DNA from: UBA981 sp942490995
GTDB taxonomy: Bacteria > Pseudomonadota > Gammaproteobacteria > Ga0077536
Assembly (NCBI GenBank): GCA_942490995.1
Contig: CALOBG010000054.1
Location: 186,001 to 250,000 of the forward strand
Length of the DNA stretch: 64,000 bases
Direction of reading: 5' to 3'
This document shows positions 54,400 through 63,662 of this stretch, in pieces. Made by a program: the position numbers and the translations under genes. Each line of letters starts with the position of its first letter. Position 1 is the first letter of the stretch. The notes under the pieces were generated by a model. That model saw only the letters and a list, made by a program, of their open reading frames with translations. It did not search any database and was not told the DNA's origin.

Positions 54400-54890
54400 T
54401 GAGGCTCACTGTCCGCCGTACTTCTTCTGTGTGGACGAAACGTGTAAATGGTGTGCTAGACACGATGCGCACAGCACCGAATCTATTCTCCGATTGGCAC
54501 GCTCTTAAAGATACCTGCGGCGCGGTCGCGAAAGTAAGTTTCCGGTAGTTCGCCCGCACCTCGCCCTAATCCCGCAACCGCCTTCCAGTCCACAGATTGC
54601 AGAATTCTTTCTATCCGTACGACCCTTCCCGCCCCCTAAGCGAAGGAGCCCAAATATTTTCCAAACTCCCTTCCAATGCTTATTCGGGTACATCGGGTTT
54701 GTCGGTAGATCTCTGGGAACAGCGAACTCGCCTCGCCGTTCGAAAGCACTTCGATATCTGGTCAGCTGCCAGAACGAGCCAAACGTCCCTCAAGACGAGA
54801 TCTCGCCGAGGAGCTCGCAGAGCACGAAAAAGATTCGATCTCTTGGCAGGACGAAAGTATTTTTGTTTGGCGACATGTGTCGTGGCCCGC
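54400..54890. repeat. Repeat B: ~500-bp non-coding repeat, copy 2
   Basis: Matches repeat A in order: GTGTAAATGGTGTGCTAG (54440s), TGCTTATTCGGG near 54680, CCAGAACGAGCCAAACGTCC at 54771-54790, and GACGAAAGTATTTTTGTTTGGCG near 54855. Both copies lie to the right of an attC half-site in the same orientation. No coding region supported here from 54330 to 54985. Confidence 0.6.
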
Positions 54891-54985
54891 CATCGATGTA
54901 TAAGTGGCAAAAAGCAATTGTGAGTTGTTCCCTGAATATTTAGTGCTTTTTACCATGAACAACAGCGGAGGCGTTCGCAGGATCT

Positions 54986-55525
54986 TTAGAACTCCACACG
55001 CACGCGTTCCCGTTTACCTGACTGGGACTTAGAGATCGAGACCCTCTCCCGTTTTACGATTTCAAAGTGATGGCCATTCTCGAAAAAAGGCTCACAACGT
55101 CGGCGTGTGAAGCGAATTGCTGTTTCGCCGAAAAGTATCTTTTTGATAGACCAAAGGAACGGGCGCATTTCGCTAACATCATGTGGGCCCACAGAGAAAA
55201 GCATTCTTAGATCGATGACCGACTTAACGACCTCGGAATCGGTGCCAACTCCAAACAGTTCAGCTTTGCTGTAAATCTCCACACTCTCTAGCTTGGCTTT
55301 TGCCTTGTTCACGACGTATAGAGCAACGCACTTTGGTCCTAGGTGAAAGGGGATCCGGATACGTTGTGCTCGGTAGGCGACGTATTTCGCTTGCCTCAGC
55401 AATTCAGGATCATATTCAAACTCTCCGGCATCTAACGCTCGGAAGAAGTAGTAGGGATCCTTGAAAACAACTTGGGGGAGAGAGTTACCGACATATGGGC
55501 CGGTATAGAGGGTTAGCCATTTCAT
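54986..55525 (-). CDS. Element protein, unknown function
   Basis: 179 residues from ATG 55525 (MKWLTLYTGPYVG); a longer start at 55555 exists. Soluble, with a central LRMLFSVGPHDVSEMRPFLW and a strongly basic C-terminus. No family recognised. It lies just downstream of the Rep-like gene on the same strand, so it may belong to the element's replication or transfer module. Confidence 0.5.
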   Translation of the reverse strand: MKWLTLYTGPYVGNSLPQVVFKDPYYFFRALDAGEFEYDPELLRQAKYVAYRAQRIRIPFHLGPKCVALYVVNKAKAKLESVEIYSKAELFGVGTDSEVVKSVIDLRMLFSVGPHDVSEMRPFLWSIKKILFGETAIRFTRRRCEPFFENGHHFEIVKRERVSISKSQSGKRERVRVEF

Positions 55526-55675
55526 GTTTATTTCTCTTCGACTAGATTGGACCACGTTGTTTGTCTTTGGCTTCAGTTTTGATTTGCGGAGGTCGTATCG
55601 ATGGCATTTTCTCTGCTTGCCTACGGTTTAGTCGTGCCCTTTGAAATCATAGTGTTAGGAATGTAAATGCGATGA

Positions 55676-56602
55676 TTACTGACTAACTATATCGAGGGAG
55701 TCCAACTGCTCGGATATATCGATCTTTTTGAACGCTGTGGGTAAAAGCGGGTATCGGCTGCGGTAGCGGTCGATAACATCTTGGATCGATGGGTCGTGAA
55801 ATCCGGAAGTCCTGCTGAGCCGAAAAGCGAGCTGGCCTCGATAATGGAATTCGTTCCGCCTGTATCCTTTTCTCCCTCGAATCCATGGGGTCCTCCGGCG
55901 CGTGCGCCGGCTAAGCACTTTCCCTAACCTTTCAAGATCGACGTCCACGAGTTGTAGGTGACGCGCCCAGAACGACTTGTGATCTAGCTTCTCTATCGCG
56001 ACCAGCGTTATAACGCTATTCGAGAACAATGCTTTTTTCCAAGACAGGCGGACTTCGATCCTCGCCGCGAATCTATGCGGAGTTTTTCGATTCTCGAAAC
56101 TTTTCGAATAATGGACGATGTTTCGGGTGTCGGAACGAGCCGCGAAATACTTCGTGCTACGGAAAACGTTGACACGTCTGTTGCCTCGCCATTTCATTAT
56201 GTGGTGATAATCGAGGAATTCACGTAGGCACTCGGCCTGCCTCGCTGAGACTGCTAAAAAGTCGAGCGCAATATCCACCCTCGTAATTTTGATGCTCAGC
56301 TCCCGGGAATCAACGGCCTGCTGAAGCAGCCGAATTGTCCTTGTCGTTGGCTGATGCGCGGCGTATCGTTGCACCCAGTACCGGTTCATCGGCATGGGGA
56401 GGGCACCGCAATGAACTATAGAGCCTGTGATTGCTTTTAAAGCTTGAAGTTCTCCGCCAGCTAGCCGCCTGTTTGTCCAAAAAAATATGGAATCGATCGA
56501 ACTTTCGAGCTTGCACTCAACGCCGAAGAAAGTAACGTTTCGACGCCCGCAGATTGAAAGCTTCTGTGGTATTTCATCGCAGTGGTCGGACATGATAACC
56601 AT
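55676..56602 (-). CDS. Rep_trans/RstA-like replication initiation protein (tentative)
   Basis: 308 residues. The pattern KITRVDIALDFL, then SKSFENRK and RFAARIEVRLSWKKAL, resembles rolling-circle-type initiators of filamentous phages and small plasmids (Rep_trans). Order Rep, AlpA, integrase is common in integrative mobilisable elements. The catalytic Tyr cannot be assigned with confidence. An alternative Met at 56590 is possible. Confidence 0.55.
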   Translation of the reverse strand: MVIMSDHCDEIPQKLSICGRRNVTFFGVECKLESSIDSIFFWTNRRLAGGELQALKAITGSIVHCGALPMPMNRYWVQRYAAHQPTTRTIRLLQQAVDSRELSIKITRVDIALDFLAVSARQAECLREFLDYHHIMKWRGNRRVNVFRSTKYFAARSDTRNIVHYSKSFENRKTPHRFAARIEVRLSWKKALFSNSVITLVAIEKLDHKSFWARHLQLVDVDLERLGKVLSRRTRRRTPWIRGRKGYRRNEFHYRGQLAFRLSRTSGFHDPSIQDVIDRYRSRYPLLPTAFKKIDISEQLDSLDIVSQ

Positions 56603-56659
56603 GAACGAATCCCTCGAACTGAATAGATTTTAAGAACTCGATCCGACCGAAGCCGATGG

Positions 56660-56884
56660 CTATCCGGAACGCGATTGCGGATTCGTTGGCCTTTGCCTGT
56701 GCTCATTTATCCAAGCATCCAGGTCCGAAACTGAATAGCGGACACTGCGGCCTATTTTGATATACGGAGGGCCCGCGGTCCGTCCTTCTCTGCTACCGTT
56801 GCATCTCGCCTGACGTAGAAAGGACACGGACATGCCGATATATCTTGCGGCCTCGGTATCCCGGATAGTGCCTGAGTCCGACAT
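56660..56884 (-). CDS. AlpA-like excisionase/MerR-type HTH
   Basis: 74 residues: DTEAARYIGMSVSFLRQARCNG, then GPPYIKIGRSVRYSVSDLDAWI, the classic winged helix of AlpA/excisionase proteins. Probably directs excision or controls the integrase. Same strand as, and between, the Rep-like gene and the integrase. Confidence 0.85.
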   Translation of the reverse strand: MSDSGTIRDTEAARYIGMSVSFLRQARCNGSREGRTAGPPYIKIGRSVRYSVSDLDAWINEHRQRPTNPQSRSG

Positions 56885-57017
56885 CGATCTTTTCCTACTT
56901 TCCAGATATGACGCTAGCTTGCCGCATTAGGCGCGGAGTGTCCGGAAATTAAGTGTCGGAGGTTCGGTTCCTAAAGTGCGCCGAAGTTTGCGAGGACTTA
57001 GTAACGTGTTCGCGTCG

Positions 57018-57674
57018 CTACGACTTCTTCCAGTCTTCGAGTTTCTTTTCCGCCTCTTCAGTCCGTTTCTCAAGTATTGAAAATTCAAAGTCGAGGGAGG
57101 TAATCAGTTCGTCGAAATCGTCAGAATTCGAATGTTCGATAACGTCGCGAAATTCGCGATAATCTTTTAGCGCAATTTTCTCGACTTTAGATATGCTGGG
57201 GCGATCTCCTTGAGTGAGATTCCTAGCCGCAGTTGTTTCCGCCTTTCTCCTGCTATCGTTCGGAAACTTAGAGATTTCCGCTTTCATCAAGAATGCGTTC
57301 TTCAATCGATCCGTTAGCGTGAGGTCCCGCTCTCGGTGGCCACGTTTCGGAAGATTGAATAGCACGTTAAGATCTGGACGTAGCCCTTTTATATCGCTCT
57401 CGCGTGTCCTTAGATACGCATGCCCATAAAGCGCAATTCTCAAGAACTTCGGACGAAAGTAGATCAGAACATCTTCGTCAATATCATCGATATCTCTAGC
57501 TCTCAGCCTCTCAATTTGGTCAAGTAGGGTTTCGAACGCCATGCAAGAGGCGAAGAACTCGATGTCTTTTTGATCGTCTCTTTCGGCTGCACGGAGCAAA
57601 ATGTGGATTGAGCTTCGCGTCTCCAGTTTTGGGTCAAGTGGAGAGTCTGTTTTACGTCGGCGTCGCAAAAGCAA
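57018..57674 (-). CDS. Element protein with C-terminal coiled coil, unknown function
   Basis: 218 codons from a TTG start; no ATG start fits the full frame. Middle part ELITSLDFEFSILEKRTEEAEKKLEDW forms a coiled coil at the C-terminus. An overlapping frame (57739-57503) begins MTKNHDDIAPVLTFLK and may be the true N-terminus joined by a frameshift near 57680. No family recognised. Confidence 0.45.
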   Translation of the reverse strand: MLLRRRRKTDSPLDPKLETRSSIHILLRAAERDDQKDIEFFASCMAFETLLDQIERLRARDIDDIDEDVLIYFRPKFLRIALYGHAYLRTRESDIKGLRPDLNVLFNLPKRGHRERDLTLTDRLKNAFLMKAEISKFPNDSRRKAETTAARNLTQGDRPSISKVEKIALKDYREFRDVIEHSNSDDFDELITSLDFEFSILEKRTEEAEKKLEDWKKS

Positions 57675-57735
57675 TGGTCGAAGCAGGCGCGTTTTAAGAA
57701 CGTCAAGACGGGCGCGATATCGTCGTGGTTTTTTG

Positions 57736-58957
57736 TCATTTCTGGAGGATCAGAAGTTTTGAAACAGCCTCCATTTTATGCTCTGGCGCGAGGTGCGCAT
57801 ATCGTAAGGTCATATCCAAACTCGCATGCCCTAGCAGCTCCCGGATCGTATTGAGGTCGACCTGCCGCATTGCCAGGTTGCTGGCAAAAGTATGACGAAG
57901 ATCGTGCCACCGGAAATCGTTCAACGCGGCTTTTTTTTCGAATCGTCGTCCATGATTTTTTGACATCGACTGGCGTACCTTCCTTCTAGCTCGGGAATAC
58001 TAATTCAGCATTTCGCCGCTACTGCTGCCGCCAGTGCGATAAAACTGAAATCGCTTCATCGTTCAGCGGGATCATTCTTGTTTGCCCCGACTTCGCGGCG
58101 TCTCCGCGGACCGTCATTATGCGTCGTTCCAAATCAATGTCCGACCACTTGAGTGCTCCAAGCTCTCCCTTTCGAACCCCCGTGTTGAGGCTGACGAGCA
58201 CCATCGGTCTTAGGTGGTCAGCGAAATACCGCTCGGCCAATTCGGGCATGATTCGATAACCTCGAGCACGCCGCCACCGATTTCCTGACGCCCGGCCCCG
58301 CTTCAGCTTGTGTTCACGAGTGATTAGGGCGTCTCTCAGCCGTTTCTCTTCATCTGAACTCAAATAGCGGATCAGCGGCGATCTATCCGCTTTCGCAGGC
58401 CGCAAGCGTGCTAGCGGAGATTCTGAAAGAAACCCCCAATCGGTGGCTCGGGACAACGCAGTCTTGAGCGGCGCGAGATCGCGATTGAGCGTTATCGGCT
58501 TAATACCCTTCTTTAGCCGAGCCGTACGCCATTTTTCGACATTCCAAAGCGTGATTTCGGCGAGGGGGACCTCTAAGAATTCGGCGAAATTCTTATTGAG
58601 GCGTTTCAGCTCGGCTTCACCGCGCTTGAGACGCTCCCGATACCAGGGGCCGTATTCCTCTTCGAAAAAAGACTTGAGGGTGTGAGCCTTTTGGGGCGTG
58701 GCTTCCGGTTCAGGGTCATTTCCCTGTGTACCGGCAAACAGAATCGATTTTGCGCGGTCTCGCGCTTGAGCAGGCGTTACAAGTTCGGTGCGGCCGATGG
58801 TGATGCGTTTTCCGCGTTTGTACTCACAGACGTAACTCATAACCCCGGAGGGCTGGACGCGGATCAGGAACCCAGCAAGTTTGCTGTCGCGAACTTCAAA
58901 GGGTTTCTCTCGCGGCTTGATATCCGCAAGCAGACGTTTCCCAATCAGAGCTTTCAT
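57736..58957 (-). pseudogene. Tyrosine integrase of the tRNA-Ala element, disrupted
   Basis: N-terminal DUF4102/arm-binding domain (MKALIGKRLLADIKPREKPF) and core run to HWRQQ, with catalytic Arg in LNTGVRKGELGALKWSDID. An in-frame TAG (58019-58021) follows, then RRNAELVFPS, a second TAG (57986-57988), and a poly-A run of eight (57931-57938) where the frame shifts. The C-terminus then resumes with HDLRHTFAS (His, Arg), LLGHASLDMTLRYAHLAP (His, Tyr). All catalytic residues survive but in separate frames. Not functional as sequenced. Confidence 0.88.
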
Positions 58958-59096
58958 CTTGCTCTAGGGCCGATAAGTGCACTGTAAGTGCAAGATGAAT
59001 GTAAATCGGTGGTAACGCATGGCAACCAGTGCAAAAGTAACCCTTTGAATTGATTGCCATTTTATCCCTATCGGTTGATTTCTCAACTCATTCTAG

Positions 59097-59147
59097 GTCG
59101 CGTTCGCAATGCGAAGGTCGGGAGTTCGATCCTCCCCGGCTCCACCA
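59097..59147 (+). repeat. attR: second copy of the tRNA-Ala 3' end
   Basis: 51 bp matching 40721-40771 except the T-loop, which here has the canonical TTCGATC. It has no D-arm or 5' acceptor, so it is not a gene. Marks the right end of the integrative element. Confidence 0.87.
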
Positions 59148-59336
59148 ATCAGCAGGCTGGTCAAAAACGTGAGCCGGGAGTGCGAGATGCAATGCGCGCG
59201 CGAGACGAGGACCGGAGTTTACTGGTGTAAATGAGGACCGTAGGCGAGCGCGCAACGCCGCAGATCGCACCCGCAGTAGTTGTTCACCAGCCTGTTAGAA
59301 AATCCCTGAACGAATCGTGGCTTATACAAAAGGCCG
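59148..59336. other. Non-coding stretch right of attR
   Basis: About 190 bases between attR and the cation-transporter gene. Short frames only; nothing recognisable. Confidence 0.4.
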
Positions 59337-59948
59337 CTATGTCTCGATTGACGCCAAAGCCGCTTCGCGTTCCTTGCCGGCAGCACTGTAGACTTCTCGA
59401 GCGGCATCCAGGTTTACCAGGAAAATCGCCAGCCCCACGATAAGGTCCGGCCACGCGTTGCGGGTGAATACGGTCACGACCGCCGCGCCGATGATCGCGA
59501 TATTCGCGAAGGCATCGTTCCGAGCGGACAGGAAGGCGGCGCGGGTCAGACTACTCTGATGTTTCCGATAGCTTGCGAGCAGGAACGCGCACAACAGGTT
59601 GACCGCCAACGCGCCTGCACCGGTTACCGACAGCAATGTCGGATCAGGCGCGACCGGAGCAAGAAGCTTCTCCCAGGCCGCCCATAAGGCAAAGAATCCA
59701 GGCACCAGGAGGGTGCCCGCGAGTACCATTCCGACCATCGAGCGGAGATGCAGCGTCCAGCCCAACGCAACGAATATCAGAAGGTTGACCGTTGTATCTT
59801 CGAGAAAGTCGATTGAGTCCGCGAACAATGAGACGGAGCCGATGGAACGCGCGACCGCAAACTCAACAAAAAAGTAAGCGAAATTCAACAGGGCTACGGT
59901 CAGTACTATCCGGCGCAGCGCGGATGTGTGCGTAGCGTCCAGGTTCAA
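59337..59948 (-). CDS. Cation-diffusion-facilitator-like membrane protein
   Basis: 203 residues from a TTG (59948), chosen because the frame further upstream is not membrane-like. Six helices; metal-site pattern FADSIDFLEDT in helix 2 and SARNDAFANIA in helix 5 match cation efflux proteins, without the C-terminal cytosolic domain. Transports a divalent metal or is a truncated relative. Confidence 0.7.
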   Translation of the reverse strand: MNLDATHTSALRRIVLTVALLNFAYFFVEFAVARSIGSVSLFADSIDFLEDTTVNLLIFVALGWTLHLRSMVGMVLAGTLLVPGFFALWAAWEKLLAPVAPDPTLLSVTGAGALAVNLLCAFLLASYRKHQSSLTRAAFLSARNDAFANIAIIGAAVVTVFTRNAWPDLIVGLAIFLVNLDAAREVYSAAGKEREAALASIET

Positions 59949-60184
59949 TCGAGGTCTGCAGCTACATTGAAGCGCGCTTGATCGCTGGCGGCCGGAGCGG
60001 TCGGCCAACAACCTCGATTGCGACCTGGGAGTCTGTCGAACCTGGGCAATCGTCGCGAGCCCGTTGGGAGGATGAGGTCGAATAGCTGCATTTTCGCGGC
60101 GCCTGATGGTTCTAAGTAACGAGGAATTGCAGGTGCCCTGGTCGCCGGCCCGGTAGCCCGTAGATTGTTGCCAGGTCCGACGGA

Positions 60185-60541
60185 CTAAGTCCCGGTTAAT
60201 CTTGCGCGAAACATGAAATAAACCGCCCCCAGGATGCACAAGCCGGCCCAAAGATAGTCCAGTTTCAGCGGCTCGCGTAAGTACCAGATTGAGAATGGCA
60301 CGAACACCGACAAACTTATGACTTCCTGCAGAATTTTCAGCTGTGCGACCGATAGTTCCAGGTATCCGATGCGATTCGCCGGAACCTGGAACAGGTACTC
60401 AAACAACGCGATCCCCCAACTGATGAGTGCGGCGACGATCCACGGTTTGTTGTTCAGCGCTTTGAGATGAGCGTACCAGGCGAACGTCATGAATACGTTG
60501 CTGATCGACAGCAGGAGTATTGTTAAGCCGATGGTGCGCAT
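60185..60541 (-). CDS. DMT-superfamily small membrane protein (DUF486-like)
   Basis: 118 residues, four helices. NVFMTFAWYAHLK, ISWGIALFEYLFQVPANRIGY and LKILQEVISLSVF match DUF486, a small DMT relative of unknown substrate. Confidence 0.85.
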   Translation of the reverse strand: MRTIGLTILLLSISNVFMTFAWYAHLKALNNKPWIVAALISWGIALFEYLFQVPANRIGYLELSVAQLKILQEVISLSVFVPFSIWYLREPLKLDYLWAGLCILGAVYFMFRARLTGT

Positions 60542-61017
60542 TCAGTCTGACACTAAGCGCCGAGTTAGCCCGCCTGTTGTCGCGGCCTCGTTCCGAGCGA
60601 AAACTCGAAGCCGTTCAATATAAGCCCGCCGATGCGGTTCAGCTTGACCGACTTGCTGACGTATCGCCACCAAACCCGGTCATTCAGCGAGCGATAAATG
60701 TCAGTAAGTGGATCCACACGTGGATATGGAACCGCGGACCAGCGCTCGGTTAAGCGCCGCCGCCGCTATCGTAGCATGGCGCCACCCTTGCACCTGCCAT
60801 TCGAGCATTCGGTCTTGCGCCTGGTCGGCACCAGCACCCCGGCGTGTCAGTGGCGCTGCCCCCGGGGCGGTTGCAGAAACCTCGTCGGCGGTGCAGAAAC
60901 CTCGCCGGTGGGTCGTGCCCCGGCCTCAAGATCCATGTTTTTCGACCGATACGCTCGCTACGCTCCCGGCGCATCGCCGGCGAACCTTGTACCGAAAGTG
61001 GACCTCAGCAACGACCC
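60542..61017. other. Non-coding region with a 20-bp tandem duplication
   Basis: About 475 bases without a supported gene. At 60871-60910 a 20-bp unit (core GCAGAAACCTCGYCGG) occurs twice in tandem, 110-145 bases before the PilZ gene. No promoter can be assigned with confidence. Confidence 0.45.
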
Positions 61018-62052
61018 ATGAATGCGGCGACCCAGAGTGCCATCGAGACCGCCAACGATGCCCTGTTGGAGCTGCCGCCGTCCGAACTGGCGGCCTGCGC
61101 CCGGCTGCTTGCGGTCAGCATTGCTCATCACCGCGCCAAGTTCGGCGTGGTGCCGCTGTCGACCTCGCGCAACGAAATCGAACGCGATCCCAGCAGTGCC
61201 GGCGCGCAGACACTCAGGCGCGCCGGTGAAAAAACGTTTGACGAAGTCCTGTCCCTGGTCCGCGAAGCGGAGGCTGCGCGTGCCGCGGCAGCCGCCGGCA
61301 GCGCTGCGGCCGGTTCGCCGTCAGCGTTTTCCAGCGAAGAACAGCGCCGCCAGATGCGCATCAGCGTGACCGCGCCGGTCAAGGTTTCCGACCTCGCCGG
61401 CGAACACGTCTACAGCGCCAAACTGCACAACATCTCCTGGGGTGGCGCGGCGGTACGTTGTCCGGAGTTCGACAGTGCCCTTGGTGAACGCATGTGCCTG
61501 CTGTTGCCGGCCGCGGGGAAACGGCTGATCCGGATCGAGGCGACGGTGCTGCGCGACAGCATGGTCGACGGCGAACGTGAATATGGCCTGCGTTTCGACA
61601 GTCTCGACCCGGATGACGAAGACCGGCTGCTCGAAGTGCTCAAGATCCTGATGGCGTCACCCGACCCCGAACAGCGCCGCTCCGAAGTGCGCCTCGTACA
61701 GCGACTCGAAGTCGAGTACGGCGACGCCGGCGAGTTCCGCGCCACGCTGGAAGATATTTCCACCAAGGGCATGATGCTGACCGTTCCCGATCCGATCGAA
61801 ATCGGCGAATCGCTGCTGATTTCGATGAGCAGCGTCGACACCCCGTTCGGCCTCAACCTGCGCGCTCGCGTCGTGCACCAATCGCTGGTCGAAGGTATGG
61901 AGTTCAACATGTACCGCGTCGGCCTGCAGTTCGAACATCCCAGTCCGCGCCTGCACGAACGCATCTCCGCCATCCTCCACGAGCTGGCCATCCTGCGTCC
62001 GCAGGAGTTCATGCACCTGCTCGACGAAGAACAGACCGTCGATCCGGCCTGA
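61018..62052 (+). CDS. Protein with two PilZ-like domains
   Basis: 344 residues from ATG 61018. An N-terminal helical region (about 1-105, Ala-rich linker) precedes two PilZ-like barrels. The first has EEQRRQMRISVTAPVKV and LHNISWGGAAVRCP; the second EQRRSEVRLVQRLEVEY and LEDISTKGMMLTV. RxxxR and D/NxSxxG motifs are close to the c-di-GMP-binding consensus in both. A likely c-di-GMP receptor. Confidence 0.78.
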   Translation: MNAATQSAIETANDALLELPPSELAACARLLAVSIAHHRAKFGVVPLSTSRNEIERDPSSAGAQTLRRAGEKTFDEVLSLVREAEAARAAAAAGSAAAGSPSAFSSEEQRRQMRISVTAPVKVSDLAGEHVYSAKLHNISWGGAAVRCPEFDSALGERMCLLLPAAGKRLIRIEATVLRDSMVDGEREYGLRFDSLDPDDEDRLLEVLKILMASPDPEQRRSEVRLVQRLEVEYGDAGEFRATLEDISTKGMMLTVPDPIEIGESLLISMSSVDTPFGLNLRARVVHQSLVEGMEFNMYRVGLQFEHPSPRLHERISAILHELAILRPQEFMHLLDEEQTVDPA

Positions 62053-62075
62053 CTCATCACACCACCGCCCCGCCC

Positions 62076-63129
62076 TCAGGTCGACAACAATTCCAGCGCG
62101 GCCTCGGCGCAACGACTGACGGCGAACTTGAACTTATCTATATCGACGTCCGCATCACGTCCCATGGCGCCTTCCAGGTAACGCTTGTAGACGCCCTGGC
62201 GGATGGCTGCGATGCGCCAGTAGGAAAACGCCCGGTAGTAATTAATCTGTGAAAGGTCACGTCCGCTCGCTCGCGCGTAGCGTGCCGCCAGTTCATCGCG
62301 CGGCATAAAGTCGCCGGCAACAGTTGGCATCTGTTCGTCGACGTCGGCGATCGCCTCCTCGGCATTAACCCAGGTGTTGAGCAGGTAGCCGACATCGGCC
62401 AGCGCATCGCCGAGGGTACACAGCTCCCAGTCCAACACCGCGGCGATGCGGCCGTCGGCGACGATGAAATTACCCAGTCGGTAGTCGCCGTGCACGATCG
62501 TGGTGCCGACCTGCGCGGGGATCTGTTCGGCAAGCAGGCGACTGCTTTCTTCCATCGCCGCGATCGGGTGGGTGGTGGTTGCCTGCCACTGCCGGGTCCA
62601 GCGTTTGAGCTGCCGCGCGATGTAACTGTCGTGGCGGCCGAGATCGGCGAGTCCGACCGCGGCCGGATCGATGCTGTGCAGTGCGGCCAGCACCTTGACG
62701 ACGTGCTCGCCGAGGCTCGCGCGTTGCGCCGTGGGCAGCGTTGCGGCGGTGGCTTTGTCGTGCAGCACGGTACCGGCCACGAATCCCATCACAAAAAATG
62801 GCGCGCCATTGACCGCCGGGTCCTTCACACAGTCCGTAGGTCGGCGCCACCGGCACCGCGGCATTCGCCAACGCCGTGACGATGCGGTATTCCCTGCCCA
62901 TATCATGGGCCGACTGCAGAACCTGACCGAGCGGCGGTCGCCGCAGGACATAAGCGCGGCCGGCCGCATCGGTGCAGCGATAAGTCAAATTGGAGTGGCC
63001 GCCGGCCAGCAGGGTAAAACGCAGCGGCGGACTCAGGTCCGCTACGCGCTCGCCCAGCCAGCGGCTTACGTTGGCGGCGTTGATACCTTCGACGACATCC
63101 GCGTTCGCTTGCTTGTCGCTGCCGGCCAT
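62076..63129 (-). pseudogene. Aminoglycoside-phosphotransferase-family kinase, one frameshift
   Basis: The N-terminal part (MAGSDKQANADVV, LAGGHSNLTYRCTDAAGRAYVLRRPP, TYGLCE) ends its frame near 62830; the C-terminal part resumes DPAVNGAPFFVMGFVAGTVL and continues to VHGDYRLGNFIVADGRIAAVLDWE, with the Brenner-type catalytic motif. About 350 residues if repaired, the size of acyl-CoA-dehydrogenase-linked APH proteins. One indel separates the halves. Confidence 0.82.
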
Positions 63130-63134
63130 CGCTA

Positions 63135-63542
63135 GTGATCCTCACTCGGCCGCTGACGCAGCTGTTTGGTTTTGCCGCGTCGGGTTTTGCTGTCGACGCG
63201 TTTCACCCTGGCCGCGCGACTCGGCCGCGTCGGTATCCGCGGGGCAAGCTTGCGCTGCGCCTGCTCGAGCAAAGCCACGAAGCGCGCCAGTGCCGCTTCC
63301 CGGTTGCGCGTCTGGGATCGCGATTCGTCGGCATGGATAATGATCTCACCTTCGCTGGTCGCACGCCGCCCGGCCAGCGCCAGCAGTCGGCGGCTAACAG
63401 CGCTCGGCAGGCCGGCGCGGTGCACGTCGATGCGCAGCTCGACCGCCGATGAAACCTTGTTGACATGTTGACCACCGGGGCCGCGCGCACGTACAAAACG
63501 GTAGCTCAATGCGTCGGTTGGAATGTCGGCGATGGAGATCAT
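63135..63542 (-). CDS. arfB: Alternative ribosome-rescue factor (GGQ release-factor-like)
   Basis: 135 residues from ATG 63542. GGQ motif in RARGPGGQHVNKVSSAVELR and a basic C-terminal tail (TRRGKTKQLRQRPSED) that would enter the mRNA channel of a stalled ribosome. Hydrolyses peptidyl-tRNA on non-stop ribosomes. Five bases from the frameshifted kinase gene. Confidence 0.92.
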
Positions 63543-63662
63543 ATTCGGTTCAGGCAGCGCATGTGACCCTGGAGCGGCAGTATAGTCGGCTTCAGCAAGG
63601 CACCACGAACGCCCCACCTCCGGAATGCCGCCGGATCACTATCATTGACCAGGAGTAACGCA

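Noticed and set aside
51774..54890. Repeats A and B as group IIC introns, which target attC sites
   Set aside because: I could not find a domain V hairpin, a reverse transcriptase frame or the typical 5' end, and the copies are too short.
57736..58957. Integrase as an integron integrase (IntI)
   Set aside because: The N-terminus is a DUF4102-type arm-binding domain and it lies beside the tRNA attachment site; no IntI-specific insert or attI is seen.
59097..59147. Second tRNA-Ala gene
   Set aside because: It lacks the D-arm and 5' acceptor; only the 3' 51 bases are present.
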